This document shows, piece after piece, positions 9,450-20,995 of a DNA stretch of 64,000 nt. Position 1 is the stretch's first letter, and each line of letters opens with the position of its first letter. The notes beneath the pieces were generated by a model. It saw only the letters and a list, made by a program, of their open reading frames with translations. It searched no databases and was not told the DNA's origin. Both the position numbers and the translations under genes were made by a program. Source of the DNA: Adineta ricciae (lineage: Eukaryota; Rotifera; Eurotatoria; Adinetida; Adinetidae); NCBI GenBank assembly GCA_905250025.1, contig CAJNOJ010000071.1:310001-374000 (forward strand), given 5' to 3'.

Positions 9450-11387
9450 TCATGCAAAAAGTTGAACGACAATAAACAAAAGTACTACTACAATAACAAT
9501 TGAAAACATCGATGTCCATTTGATGCCTTGTTTATTGCCTTGTGCAGCACAGAGAGGATACCTTACTCTAGAAGATAATGATTCGAATACGGAAGGAAAG
9601 AAGGTTAGTTTAACTTTACCTTTCATCTTGTGTTAAAATTGCTTCACGAGCTCCAGCCCATTTACCAGGACCCTCCAAGCGATAGCGATAGGGTGTGTAC
9701 GGTCCAAACAATAATTTCCAGCCGAGTTTAAAGTCGGTTTTAAGAAAATTTACTGTAAAAAAGGCCAAAGATTTCGTTCATGATGAACAGAATTCAATTT
9801 TTTATCTTACGTATATTCGGTTGGCAGCCAAGATGATTAGCAAGTTCATCGCAATGTTCCATATAATCAACCTGGACAGTATGTCGTGGTGAAGCAACAT
9901 ATCGTTCTCTCATTTTCGTCGCTTTATCATCGATATCTTCATCCATTTTCGAACGTGATGGTAATTTCAATTCACCTTTGAACACTTTGACAGCCCAGCG
10001 TGCCTGAAGTTCTGTGATTGGATTAATCGCACCCCATGGTTGTACAAGACCCATGACGGCAAGTGTTGAATGTTTCATGTGAGATGGCCAAATGTATTCA
10101 TAGAGTCGAACCTGATGGAAGATCGACTGATTATGTCATGCATTCTCGAAGATGCTTACGTGATTTTCCTGAACGGAGATGATTTTTTCATCCAAATATG
10201 GAAATGCAATATTGAAACCTGTTGCCATCAGTACACAATCGACATAATCGAGTTTGGAACCGTCTGTAAACACAACTCCATGTCCATCAGGGGTGAACTC
10301 TTTAATATCTGGTTTTACAATAACGGATCCACATAAAATCCTATTCGGTAAGTCGTCGTTCATGCATGGATGTTGTTCTATGCAACAGTAACTTTTATAA
10401 ATATAAGTAAAACAGCTCTTAGTACATACGCAAAGGACGATGTTTTGGTTTCATTTTATACAATTCATGGTCAAATCGTTTACTCATATCCCGTTCAAGC
10501 AATTGATTGACTAGCCATGGACAATATCTTTGAACTGTACAAGCTATTGTACTCGTACTATATAAATCCGCTGGCCAACCATTTGGTCCAACACGATTCA
10601 ATACCCATGAGCCACGACGAGTGCTTAGATAGACCTTATTTTAATTTAAAAGAAGAGAATAAAAACTTCTTTTTGACAGTTTTGTCTCACTTGTTTAGCA
10701 AATCGACCTAGTTCAACAACCATGTCTCCTCCCGAATTACCAATGCCAATTATCACTACTACTTTATCTTCAAACCCATGTGGAGTCTTATATTGCCAAC
10801 TATGCAATTTTGTACCTACGCTCATAGATATGACAAAACGAGTTTTACTCTTAGAACTCCAATGTATTACCTTTAAAATTCTCTAAGCCAGGAAAATCGA
10901 CCCATCGTGGGTGTGCATGATGTCCCGTGGCTAACATAACCGCATCGTATTTTTCGCATTTTTCATTCTCCTTCGTTCTTTTATCTGCTTCTTCTGCATC
11001 AACACTATACACTAACCAAGCGCCTGTTTGTTCATAATCATCTGCGGGTTGAACACGCGTGATAGATGTTCGAAACCGGATATGTTTTGTCAACTGAAAT
11101 TGTTTTGCATACATGCGAAAATATTCTAACAATTTTGTATTATGCATGTAATTCGGATATTCAATCGGTGCAGGATAATCGCTGAAAGCCATGAATTCTT
11201 TCGAAGTGTTGATCACAGTCGATTTCATCACACTCGCTTTGCCTTCAACTGCATTGGCATCATAGTTCCAAAGTCCACCGATATCATTCGTCATTTCATA
11301 ACATGTTGGGACCAGATCTGCGTCCAAGCAACATTTAATAGAGATTAAGCCGCTCACACCGCCACCAATAATAGCGACAGTTCGCAT
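9450..11387 (-). CDS. FMO: Flavin-containing monooxygenase
   Basis: Seven exons join in frame: 11387-10871, 10815-10691, 10634-10430, 10377-10160, 10111-9811, 9752-9620 and 9567-9450 (538 aa, the usual FMO length). The start [10 protein letters not shown] puts the FAD-binding GxGxxG at residues 8-13. The FMO signature FxGxxxHxxxY ([11 protein letters not shown], 171-181) spans the first intron. The NADPH-binding GIGNSG is at 196-201. [26 protein letters not shown] and [13 protein letters not shown] are also typical. The C-terminal hydrophobic segment (about 517-535) is the ER membrane anchor. The protein is expected to oxygenate nucleophilic N- or S-containing substrates with NADPH and O2; the substrate cannot be read from sequence. 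All motif residues are intact. It lies 145 bp downstream of the 129-aa gene on the same strand. Confidence 0.93.
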
Positions 11388-11531
11388 TGTTTTGTTGCTC
11401 GGCGTTTGTTCGATTACTGTGTACGACAAAAAAACTTTGGCACACACCTGAGTAGTTCTTATCGATGCACGTGTCTCGCAAATGCAGACTGAAACAAAAA
11501 CAAGTTGTCCTTTGTTGTTTTTCTATTATCA

Positions 11532-11969
11532 CTATTTATTATCAGATAAAACATTTTTAACATTTGAAAAAGAATTCGTCTGTAGTTTAGTCAGGCACAT
11601 CTGAAGTTGATTGATAATATCGCGTAATTTTTTCTCGACTTCATCGCTGCTCGCATCATTCTGTGCTGTTATGTTTGTATCAAGATCTTGCAAAGTTTTC
11701 AATCGACTAAGAAATTTATTTATCAACCAATAAGTTTGTTCGACTGGAGTTCGGTTTGATGATGATGATGATGATGAAGACTGATCTTCTAAACACAATC
11801 AAATTAGAATTTGGTAATATAGATGAAATTTCCTACCACATTCATCAATTAATTGTTCAAGTTGAAATAATTTAAAAATTTTGTCATCCGACGTCATGAT
11901 GTCCAAATCTTCCATCATTTGAGAAAAGGTTGGCGGAGTTGGTAATTCGAGTTTACTTTTCGCATCCAT
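11532..11969 (-). CDS. Small two-exon protein of unknown function
   Basis: Exons 11969-11837 and 11788-11532 join in phase (129 aa) across a 48-nt GT...AG intron. An upstream in-frame ATG at 12041 is possible but the shorter start (MDAKSK) is preferred. The protein is hydrophilic, with a PTPP segment, a run of eight serines after the splice, and predicted amphipathic helices in the C-terminal two thirds (VEQTYWLINKFLSRL, VEKKLRDIINQLQ). There is no TM, signal peptide or catalytic motif. It sits between FMO and NAT10 with about 110-145 bp on each side. I do not recognise the family. Confidence 0.6.
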
Positions 11970-12077
11970 GTGAGGATCTAGAAATGACAACAAGTGATTA
12001 CTAATCAATTCATTTCTAAATTGTTTGTTTTTCGTCAACAATTAGATATTTTTATCTTTAAACACAAAAGAAAACAA

Positions 12078-15000
12078 CTAAAATTTATTTTTCTTCTTCT
12101 TCGGTTTCTTCTTTTTCGAAAGATCAAAATGACTTTCGATTTCCACATCTTTTCGCTTGTTAATTGTCCTATAAAATACGACAGAACAGATTCGCTTTCG
12201 AACGTATATTACATGCTCATTTACCTGGGAATAGATATCACACCCGGATCGGATACACTCTTCAATTCTTCTTTCCAAATATCTTCACTTCCAGTGACCG
12301 CATACTTCGATAAATGTTGATCGTGCATCAAACGACTGATCTCTTCCGATTGTCGATTACGAATAGTTGCCGCTACTTCATTCTAAAATCAATTGATTAA
12401 ATGTACAAACGTAAAACAAAATAACAATTCTAACCAGTTCTTGTCGAAGTGATTTATCCAACGGTTTCATATTAGCGGCATCCAACGAATTAACAAAGTC
12501 TTTTCCTAGTTCATTTTCTTGTGTCGAATTTATCAACTAAAGTACACAAACTAGTTGTACAGTATTTCATGCAAATCGACTTACATCAATGATCTTTTTG
12601 ATGAGTTTATTAAAGAGTGCCAAGAGTTGAGATTGTGGTAAGTTTAATTCTGTCTCTAATTGTTCGATGGTTTTATATTGAAGACCAATACCAGCAATCA
12701 ATGCCATTTGAATGGCTGTTAATTGAACTGGTAAACGATTTAAATAGAATAATCGAGCAAGCGTTGGAATCAGATCGAGAATTAAATGATAATCAACTAA
12801 ATTTCGTGTATATGATTCTAAACGTCGAAGATCGTAATCGGTGAAGTTTTGTTCCACTAACGAAGCTTTAAATTCTAAAAGTACGATAAATGATAGTGTA
12901 GATGAGAAACGACAGATCTCTACACGTACCATCTTTTGTTTCAGGATAAACACCTTGTTGAATCATATTAAGAACCATTCCCGGTGTGAATGTTCGAAAC
13001 TGAAAGCCAAGTAAGGAAAGCAATCGACGACGGAAATCTTGATAATAAGAAAATAGCCATGGCGCTTGTTCGGCCATATGAATCGACCGGAGCATGATAC
13101 AGGAATATTCACCAGTAAGCTCTGACGCGGTTTGTCGAAGATAAACAGGAAGGAATTGATTTTTTTTCCAAAATTTCAACAAATCAGGCGAAAGACCATA
13201 GGATACACCAAGATAATCTATTGAATGTTTCAAACGACGTTCAGTGAGTTTTTGTAATAATGGTGGTAGACTTTGTCGTGGAAGAAGTTCTTCTTTTAAT
13301 AATGGTAAATCTTCATCATCGATGATTTCCACTTGTTCAGCAGCAACAGGTGATGGTGGAGACTAAAGATAGAGATAAAAAAATGATTTGATCGATATTC
13401 TCGAGGGAACAGAGAAACAGCGAGTTCGTACTTCTGCTTGTTCAACTTCATCAAGATTAATAATTTGCCCTTGAAAGTACTTTTCCAATAATTGAATTGC
13501 TTTTGTTCCATAACCCATTCGTTGATAATCAGGATGAGTGGCCAAGCGAACAATTCGAACGCCTGACATTTTTCCAAACGTATAATCTTGATATGTTTGT
13601 GCAATAGTCCACGGTATCAAATCACCTGAATTTCGTTGTCCGTGAGATAATTGTCGTGCGACAATTTCTTTGGACAATTCACCTTCGTAACAAACTTGAA
13701 TCGCACACAAGATTTCCGGCAATTGATGAGGATCAACAATAGGTCCAAGTAGACAATAGATGTCATGTCCAGGTGCATCGGAGAGCATTTGAAGATCATT
13801 CGGGGAATTTTTATAATGTGATGAAACGAATAGATACATCAAACGGCGTAAAAATAACTCCGAGGATTCGTTATAGGAAAACAATGTATCACGTTCAATG
13901 CAATAAAGTGAGCAGGAATCAAGGGATGGACATGCACCACGTGTTGCTTTACTAAAAATCACATCGGATAACTATACGACAAAATCATGACGATAGTACA
14001 CCTACTTCGACTTCGATGGGTCTTGACAACAGTCAAGACAAAGAAGATTGTTTAGCCACGTTTCAATTGGATCATTTATGCCATATCGAATGGGTTCATT
14101 CAGTTCTAATTCGCTTAATGTTCGATGACTTGTTGTTGTTTTGGTTGCTGTTGTTAGAACAGCACTTTGCTGTCGTAATTGTTCGAGAAGTTTCAATGAA
14201 AGTGAACGTCCGGTGCCTTCATAACCATTGATAGTTGATGATAGAAACACCAAATAGTTTGCACCAGTTAATAATTGTTTGACAAGTGGAAGAGGTATCG
14301 CTGCGGCTTCGTCAATGATCAACAGTTCACATTGACTTAAACGCGATGATTCATTTGGTTGAATGTACTACAAAAGAGAAGATATTTCATTTTACGTAAA
14401 CACTTTTGGATACGTACTTGAATCACTTGTCGGTGTTGTTTGGGTCGATGAATGGTTAATTGAATAATGATTTTCTCCTTATGATCGTTCGACGAATATT
14501 GAATATCATAATCAATATGATCCTGATAATCAAGTGCATTAAAACCTTTTAAAATAAATTCGAATAAAATTTTTAAATTTTCCGGTGCTGGTGAAGTGAC
14601 ATAGATATTCGAATAGCTAAAAAGATCATCAACAAATGTACTCCAGCAAACAAAAGTTCCATCTCTTACCCAAATGCAATCGCTCCTGCTACGGCTAAGC
14701 CGAGCGAAGCAGATTTTCCGCGTCCGCGTGATGCAGTTATCGAACATGTGTGTCGAAATGCTTTATCTGTAATCGAATCTAACAACTTCAAAAGAACTTT
14801 GCCTTGATCTAATGTTTTACAACAATCAATCAGATGTCCAATAGGTTGAGTTTCTCTCAATGAGTGGCACAACTGTTTCAGCTCGATTTGTTCGGCTGTT
14901 AAACTATTCTCTTCGGTTTTAGCTGGAATTGGTTCGATCATTAAACTTGCATTTGATGAACATGGTAAAATATTTAATTGATCATCAACAATCAAACATT

Positions 15001-15700
15001 GTTTACATGACGATAAACTCAATATGAAACGTTCGTTAAAACGTGGTTCAGTTTGTCGATGGGTTTCCGTCCGATAGCGCGCATGAATATCCATAGTCAA
15101 TGTATATAACTGTTTCAATGAGCGCATCGTTTGAAGAAGTAAAACAACCAAACCACCACCCTCAACTGTTTCGATCGTTCGTGCCAATAAATTGGGCGTT
15201 AAGGCTTCAAAATCTTGTAGAACACACATGCCAAATGTTCGGCCGAGAATTTTCGGCGTGTCAGAGTAGAATGTATAATGAATTTGTGTTGCAGAAAGAA
15301 ATACTTCAAATGGATTTTCATCATTACCACTGCCCATCGATCCAGTCGCTGCTTGTCGTTTACGCATTTGCTTCATACGTTTCTTTCGATGCCTTAAAAT
15401 ATAAACATAAAGAACATTTTCAGTGCTAGCTACTAATTGACTTACGTAGAAAAGTCAAGTTCTTTCTTGTAGCACCAGAGAACAGTTGGACGTGCTTTCA
15501 CTTGAGCTTTTGACAGCATATGATGGAGAATAACGACCTGTAAGATAATGATAAGATGTAGAAAGCGTTGTATTTCAGAAAAAAAATCCTACCTGATCAC
15601 GACCTTTATCGCCGACAACGACAATTAAAGATCTCTGGAATGATTTTATTCCATTTTCAATGAGCACACGAAGACGATTATCGATTTTCTTTTTCACCAT
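12078..15700 (-). CDS. NAT10: RNA cytidine acetyltransferase NAT10/Kre33
   Basis: Eleven exons join in frame: 15700-15593, 15537-15446, 15392-14670, 14616-14418, 14367-14006, 13951-13432, 13362-12930, 12874-12585, 12536-12435, 12382-12225 and 12168-12078. The product is 1,025 aa, the same length I recall for human NAT10. Start MVKKKIDNRLRVLIENG is the conserved N terminus. Visible domains are DUF1726 (FGMCVLQDFEALTPNLL), a RecA-like helicase with Walker A GRGKS (290-294) and Walker B IIDEAA (391-396), and a GNAT domain with acetyl-CoA loop QRMGYGT (638-644). The tRNA-binding region and a Lys-rich nucleolar tail (KKKKPKKKKNKF) follow. It makes N4-acetylcytidine on 18S rRNA and tRNA, ATP- and acetyl-CoA-dependent, in the nucleolus. 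The intron at 14005-13952 uses the TTTTTAG acceptor; the nearer TATAG acceptor would break the frame. Confidence 0.96.
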
Positions 15701-16314
15701 CTAAAAGATATTGAATGATTTCATCATCAAACTCAAGAAATAGTTCGAATTCGAATCGCATATGCCAAACGATGATCTACTGGGTAGGTGATATTATCAT
15801 TGGTGGACGGGCTGTTCGAATGCTGACATTCAACAAGACCCCTTCGAATGATGTTGACCGCATAACGTATATTTCAAAATGAGCAATGTCTTTGTAAATA
15901 TTGAGAAAAACTGAACAGACTTTCATTGAAAGTAATATTACCCATGAGATAGATGTCGCTGTTGGAGATTTTAGATCTTCACTTAAATCATGTAAGAATT
16001 TCAATAAAATAGCAAAATATTTCAAAAGAAAAAAATTTTCGAATTTTTTTACTCTTTCATCCAATGAAAAATTCTTTCACAGAAATTCGAACTTTAACCA
16101 GTTAGATTACTTCTTTTTGATATTCATTCATTTGTTTTTCCTTCCTATTCTTCTTGCTAAATTCTACCTCGATTTTGATTTTAGATCTTCTATACGTATT
16201 TTTTGAGTGTGTGTGCGTGTGTTTTCCCTTTCTATACATATTTTTATTATTGATCAGCCGTTTTTCATCAAGTTACTATCCGGTGGTGCTTTTCAAGTAC
16301 ATAGAACAACAACA
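15701..16314. promoter_or_regulatory. Head-to-head promoter region of NAT10 and PATL1
   Basis: About 610 bp separate the start codons of two divergent housekeeping genes, both acting in RNA metabolism. No gene is seen here (only weak shadow frames); it must hold both 5' UTRs and promoters. No specific site could be assigned. Confidence 0.5.
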
Positions 16315-16929
16315 ATGAATCCCAACACTGATGGTTTAAACATGATGACAGGAATTGCAATACCAGATGATGCTGAAGCTGATATTTTAAATGACGAAAC
16401 ATTTGGTGATTGTGACTTAGAAGCGATTAAAACAAAATCAGACTTTGGTGAAAACGGTGAATTTCTTGGTGATAATCCATCGGCTGGTTTACCGTCATTT
16501 TTCGACACGGATGTACCTGATACGGGTGGCCTATCGCTTGTCGACGAGGATGATCAATCTCAATCGATTGATGCTTTACTTGGTGAAGATCCCATGCGAT
16601 TTTCTACGGCATCGGTGAACCGTCGACCGGGATCGATTATTCAACAGTCATCAAGCAATCCTCTCTTTAGTATGGCCATATCACAAGCACAAGAAACGAA
16701 TCGCATGAACCTATTTTCTCAACAACAGCTGCAACAACCACCACCGCCACCGCTTCCACAGCAAATTCCGCGTGTTTCACCAATGACGATACCGCAACAG
16801 CAAATCAACTATCAACTATTGAAACAATTTGAACAAATGCTGATCAGCAAACAGATACCACCCCAGCAAAGACTTCTCTATATTCAAGCAATGATGGAAA
16901 AGATGCAACGTGAAGCGATGAATGCTCAA

Positions 16930-16960
<31 letters not shown>

Positions 16961-17150
16961 AGCAGCAACAACAACAGGCAGCTAGGGTAAAGGAAAAACT
17001 TCTCAACAGTCAGAAATTTATTTGCTTTTCTTCTAGCTAATGAATTTAAATATCAATGGCCCCGATCGCTATCGTGAAGCAAATCCAAGTCGGGTTTTGA
17101 ATAATCCTCTGTTGTTCGCTCAGCGTCAGCAACAACTGCAACAACAGCAA

Positions 17151-17181
<31 letters not shown>

Positions 17182-19025
17182 AACAACAACGTGAAGCATC
17201 AATGCGTTCAATGGCCATAGGTGAAATGTTAGAACGAGCTCGTCTAGCTGCTTCTAATACCAACAATAGTAATAATTCTCGATCGCAATCACCAGCCGTT
17301 GGTAATCCAGGCATGTCTTCACAATTTATGGACGCTATTCAACGTTCTGATCAAATACCAATTGCTGACAATCATCGTACAACTGAATCTCCATCATCGC
17401 CACTTGACACAATTGTCAGTCCATCACGTCATTCACGACAAAATCGTCCGGCTAAACATTATCCTCGTCCACCACTTCTGAATACATGGCAGGGACGTGG
17501 TCCTGGCCATGATGAATTCGCCGGCATGATGACCGATCGTGAAAAACAATGGGTCGTTAAAATTCAACTTCATCAAGTCTCTCAGACACAAGAAGAAGTA
17601 CAATACTTTTCTTCAGAGAACCAAAGTTCAATATATATTCTTTTTTGTTAAGGATTACTACTTTCACAAATGGTCCCAGCAGAAACGCCACATGCAACAG
17701 GTCCATGGAAATCAATCCAATCGCCACGAACATCGTGGACAATATATTAGTTACCCTGTTTTACAACTATTAAAGTCAATTCAACAAGAAAAAGAGTGAG
17801 TACTTCGAAGAACGCGTTGCCTTTCTTACAAAAAACTTTGCACTTCTCTAGACTTGCCCAACGTCTATCGCAAGCATCGAATCAAGCGACATTCAGTAAC
17901 ATAAATCCGGCTCAGTCGTTACCTTATGCATCACCGATACAAACTCAACTTGGTAAACAATCGGTTGCAACTCCTCGACATCCAAAATGTATTCTCGATC
18001 TTGATGGTACGGCTAAATACTAACATCTTTCCTATATTTCTCATGTCACATTTTGCTCTTTAGGACAATTCACCTTGGGTGCCCAAAAGAATGCGGTTAC
18101 ACACGACAAATATGCATTAGGCTTATTATTAAATATCGAAAATATCCATCGTGACATCTTACGTCTTGACGATGGCGATGATGCTCCATCAACACCAAAT
18201 AAAACATCTACTGAAGCAGCAACACCCAATGAAAGTACAACACCAGCATCTGCCGCATCTACACCATCATCGACCATTCTTGATTCGATCATCGGTCGTT
18301 ACTTAAATCATCCCGAATACTTATTTGCTGATATGTTCGCTCAATCTTCTAAAGGACAAATATTACTTGAGCGTTTATATCCATATTTAATTACTACCAC
18401 ATCGTCAAGTAATCATCTAGAATTAATGCTTATACGTTTGTATGCTTCATTAAACTACATGATACGCCGTTGGCCAAGCACTTTTCATATTGAACCAATC
18501 GTTATGAATATGATTAGTCTCATGCAACAACAAATCAATATCAAGAAGACCACCTTCGAACAACTATTATCTCAAGTGTATGTTTATTACGACGAAAAAA
18601 TCAAGCCTAAACTAGTAGAATTAAACACAACTGTATCGTCAAGTCCGTTTTCTGATCCAGTTTTATTCACCAATTCACATACAGTGACAATTTTAATTGA
18701 ACTCTTGTTGACATTAGAACGTCGATGTTATTTATTACAAGGTATGAATCCGACCCAACTACCAATCCAATTAATGCAACAATTGCAACCCCAATTACAA
18801 TATCAATTATCTGAACATGTTCGTTTACTCGTTAATGATCTATGTCAAGCGATTGTAGCTTGTTCACCACCCACATATACGCCGAAGAAGATGCTGAAGC
18901 CTTATACACAAGTTCAACAACAACAGTTTGCTTTACTTTGCAAATTTCTTCGTATTCAAGTTACCCAACAAGTTTATGCTGCATTAGAACCCAAACTGAT
19001 TTTTTGCTGTATTAAAGATGTTTAA
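16315..19025 (+). CDS. PATL1: PAT1 homologue, mRNA decapping activator
   Basis: Five exons join in frame: 16315-16986, 17037-17597, 17653-17795, 17852-18006 and 18064-19025 (830 aa). The acidic N terminus (DETFGDCDLEAI) corresponds to the family's N-terminal DDX6-binding motif. A long low-complexity middle carries two polyglutamine tracts. The PAT1 core motif MTDREKQWVVKIQLHQV is followed across an intron by DYYFHKWSQQK, then AQRLSQASNQATFSNINPAQ and LGKQSVATPRHPKCILDL. The C-terminal alpha-helical domain contains YALGLLLNIENIHRDIL. PAT1 proteins bridge DDX6, the LSM1-7 ring and DCP2 in P-bodies to promote decapping. The start at 16315 is chosen over an in-frame upstream ATG at 16207 whose extension is non-acidic and hydrophobic. 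It converges with the C2HC zinc-finger gene. Confidence 0.88.
16927..16977 (+). repeat. CAG/CAA repeat coding 17 glutamines
   Basis: Mixed CAG and CAA codons, immediately before the first PATL1 intron (donor at 16987). Confidence 0.9.
17139..17189 (+). repeat. Second CAA/CAG repeat coding 17 glutamines
   Basis: Same length as the first tract, about 100 bp after the intron and preceded by QRQQQL. Codons are mostly CAA. Confidence 0.9.
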
Positions 19026-19430
19026 GTTGTTTGTAAATAGGTTCTTTCCTCGTTTTCCTCTTCATTCTAGAACAAAAATTAACGTCCCATAAGCTAGCGC
19101 AAAAAGAATGGAGCGAAAGAAACACATAAAGAGTTTTTTTTTTATTATCTTTAACTTATTTCTATTTTTCTGTAGTGTGTAAAATACGCGCAATCAGAAG
19201 AATGGAGATGAATAACATTGAAAGTAAAATAAAGAAGAACAGCAGTTGATGGTTTTTTTAAAATTAAATAAATCATTTTCTTCTCGTTTGTTAACGCCAT
19301 GGAGTCAGATTTATCGTCGGATGTTGTTTAAGTTTTGCGTAGGATGAGGGTTTTATTGGTGGCAAATGAAAAGTTGATTGTCGAGAATGTTTGTCGACTA
19401 AATTATCAAAAGACTCAATGCGATGCACTG
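19026..19430. other. Convergent 3' flank between PATL1 and the zinc-finger gene
   Basis: Both genes end here. No frame worth calling. AATAAA signals near 19227 and 19266 may serve PATL1. Confidence 0.5.
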
Positions 19431-20375
19431 TCAATTCAACTTACAATGATCTAATCGTCGTTTCGTTGTTTTTTGTTCATTGATTGATACATTCTTTCTA
19501 AAAATACTTCGATAATTCTTATTCTCTGTTTTCTCACATTGAAATTTGGGCGTTGATGGAGGAGTTGGACTGTATCGTTCGAATTCATCATCGTCGTCAT
19601 CGTTGTAATTCGAATTCAGTGGTACTACCAGATGGTCATGTGATGCCCCACAGGATGAATCTTGAAATGTTGGAATATGAATGGGAGAAATAACATTTCG
19701 AACAGCTGATGATTGCAACGGTCGAGTCCATGTTGAAACTTTTCGTGTTGATTGACATGCAGAATTAGTTTGTTCCATATAATTCGTAGATGTATGAGAA
19801 ATGGGTAACTTTGGCGAGTGAGTTTGTATAGGTTGTTTCACAGATACCGAATGAATATTGCTAATTTTGTTTGGTACATGTTCATTTTTGAATGTAGCTC
19901 TTGGATTTGTACTCTTCGGTGGAAGAGTGATAGTATTCATTCGATTGAGTTGTGCTGGTAACTTGTACAGATAATGCGATTGTTTGTGTATCCATGGTGG
20001 TTGATATTTTGTTCGTCGTTCTAGTAATTGTTTGGCTTGTTCAAGTGTTCGGCGACGAGCATTCGAAACTGCGATCTTCGGAATTTTCTCTTGATATAAC
20101 TTTTTACTACTCGATGATACCTGTTGCTTGCCATTTTCTGCATTGTTCAACAGTTGAACTTCTTGTTTCTTCTGTTGTAATTGTTGTTGTACAGAAAATA
20201 TTTTATCGCCAATCTGAATCGACCGTTGCCTTATCGATTCAAACGGTAAACGATGTTGATTTCGTTTAATACATTGATTTTCATTAATATGTCGTTTATA
20301 AACTTCGCTGTTGTAATTTCGTTGACATAAATGACACCTAATCAATTGATTCTGTTCAAGATTTTTCGTTGACAT
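19431..20375 (-). CDS. C2HC-type zinc-finger protein (ZC2HC1-like)
   Basis: Single frame of 314 codons. Near the N terminus, C14-x2-C17-x11-H29-x5-C35 (RCHLCQRNYNSEVYKRHINENQC) is a C2HC-type finger of the kind seen in ZC2HC1 proteins. The next part is Gln/Lys-rich and likely helical (SVQQQLQQKKQEVQLL), followed by a conserved-looking KYQPPWIHKQ segment. The rest is low-complexity, Ser/Pro/Thr-rich, with an acidic DDDDDEFERY patch. No second finger, TM or signal peptide is seen. Role unknown. The start at 20375 immediately precedes the finger; head-to-head with SGPL1. Confidence 0.65.
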   Translation of the reverse strand: MSTKNLEQNQLIRCHLCQRNYNSEVYKRHINENQCIKRNQHRLPFESIRQRSIQIGDKIFSVQQQLQQKKQEVQLLNNAENGKQQVSSSSKKLYQEKIPKIAVSNARRRTLEQAKQLLERRTKYQPPWIHKQSHYLYKLPAQLNRMNTITLPPKSTNPRATFKNEHVPNKISNIHSVSVKQPIQTHSPKLPISHTSTNYMEQTNSACQSTRKVSTWTRPLQSSAVRNVISPIHIPTFQDSSCGASHDHLVVPLNSNYNDDDDDEFERYSPTPPSTPKFQCEKTENKNYRSIFRKNVSINEQKTTKRRLDHCKLN

Positions 20376-20995
20376 AGAAATTGTTAATTAGATAGATAGT
20401 TTGTTTCTTTAACACTTCGCTGGTTGAAATCAGTTTCTTTTCATTAGGAATTTTTCTAAGGTTTTATTGACATGAGTAGTTATTGATATTACGAAAATTT
20501 GTTCTTTTTCATCTAGGCTGACCGAAAAAGTTTCTGTCTGATCACTAGCGACCTCGCAGTTGTCAGAAGTCTTCTTTCAATACGATATGTTCATAGGCTA
20601 GACCAATTTCTTGCTTCTCTTAAGACACATATATGATATTACACGTGAAAACTTCAGAAACATCTCGTTCTTTCTAAATATGTTTTTAAACTTCATCGAA
20701 TTTGCTTGACTCTCAACGTTCATTGCAGCATATTATTCGACTTATACATACTTAACCGAAACTATTGAGGAGACAAAATAGTTTTGTTTATCTTAGTAGT
20801 TTATCATTCGAAATATTTGCAATGTGAATCATTGTATACTGCTATAAAGTACACCTGGTAATGATGTAACCGTATTATTATTCGGTTGCTAAATATTTTG
20901 CGATAAAATGCTGATACCGTTTGACTTTTTTCTGTTTTGTATTACTTGAAGATAAAACATTTTTGTTTTCAAAATTGCACAAGTTGTCGTTAACC
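20376..20995. promoter_or_regulatory. Divergent promoter region of the zinc-finger gene and SGPL1
   Basis: About 620 bp between two start codons, without a supportable gene. It holds both 5' flanks; no individual site assigned. Confidence 0.45.

Noticed and set aside
10070-10336. Plus-strand frames overlapping the FMO exons
   Set aside because: Antisense shadows of well-supported FMO exons; no independent features.
17126-17314. Minus-strand polycysteine frame
   Set aside because: Shadow of the CAG/CAA polyglutamine coding in PATL1.
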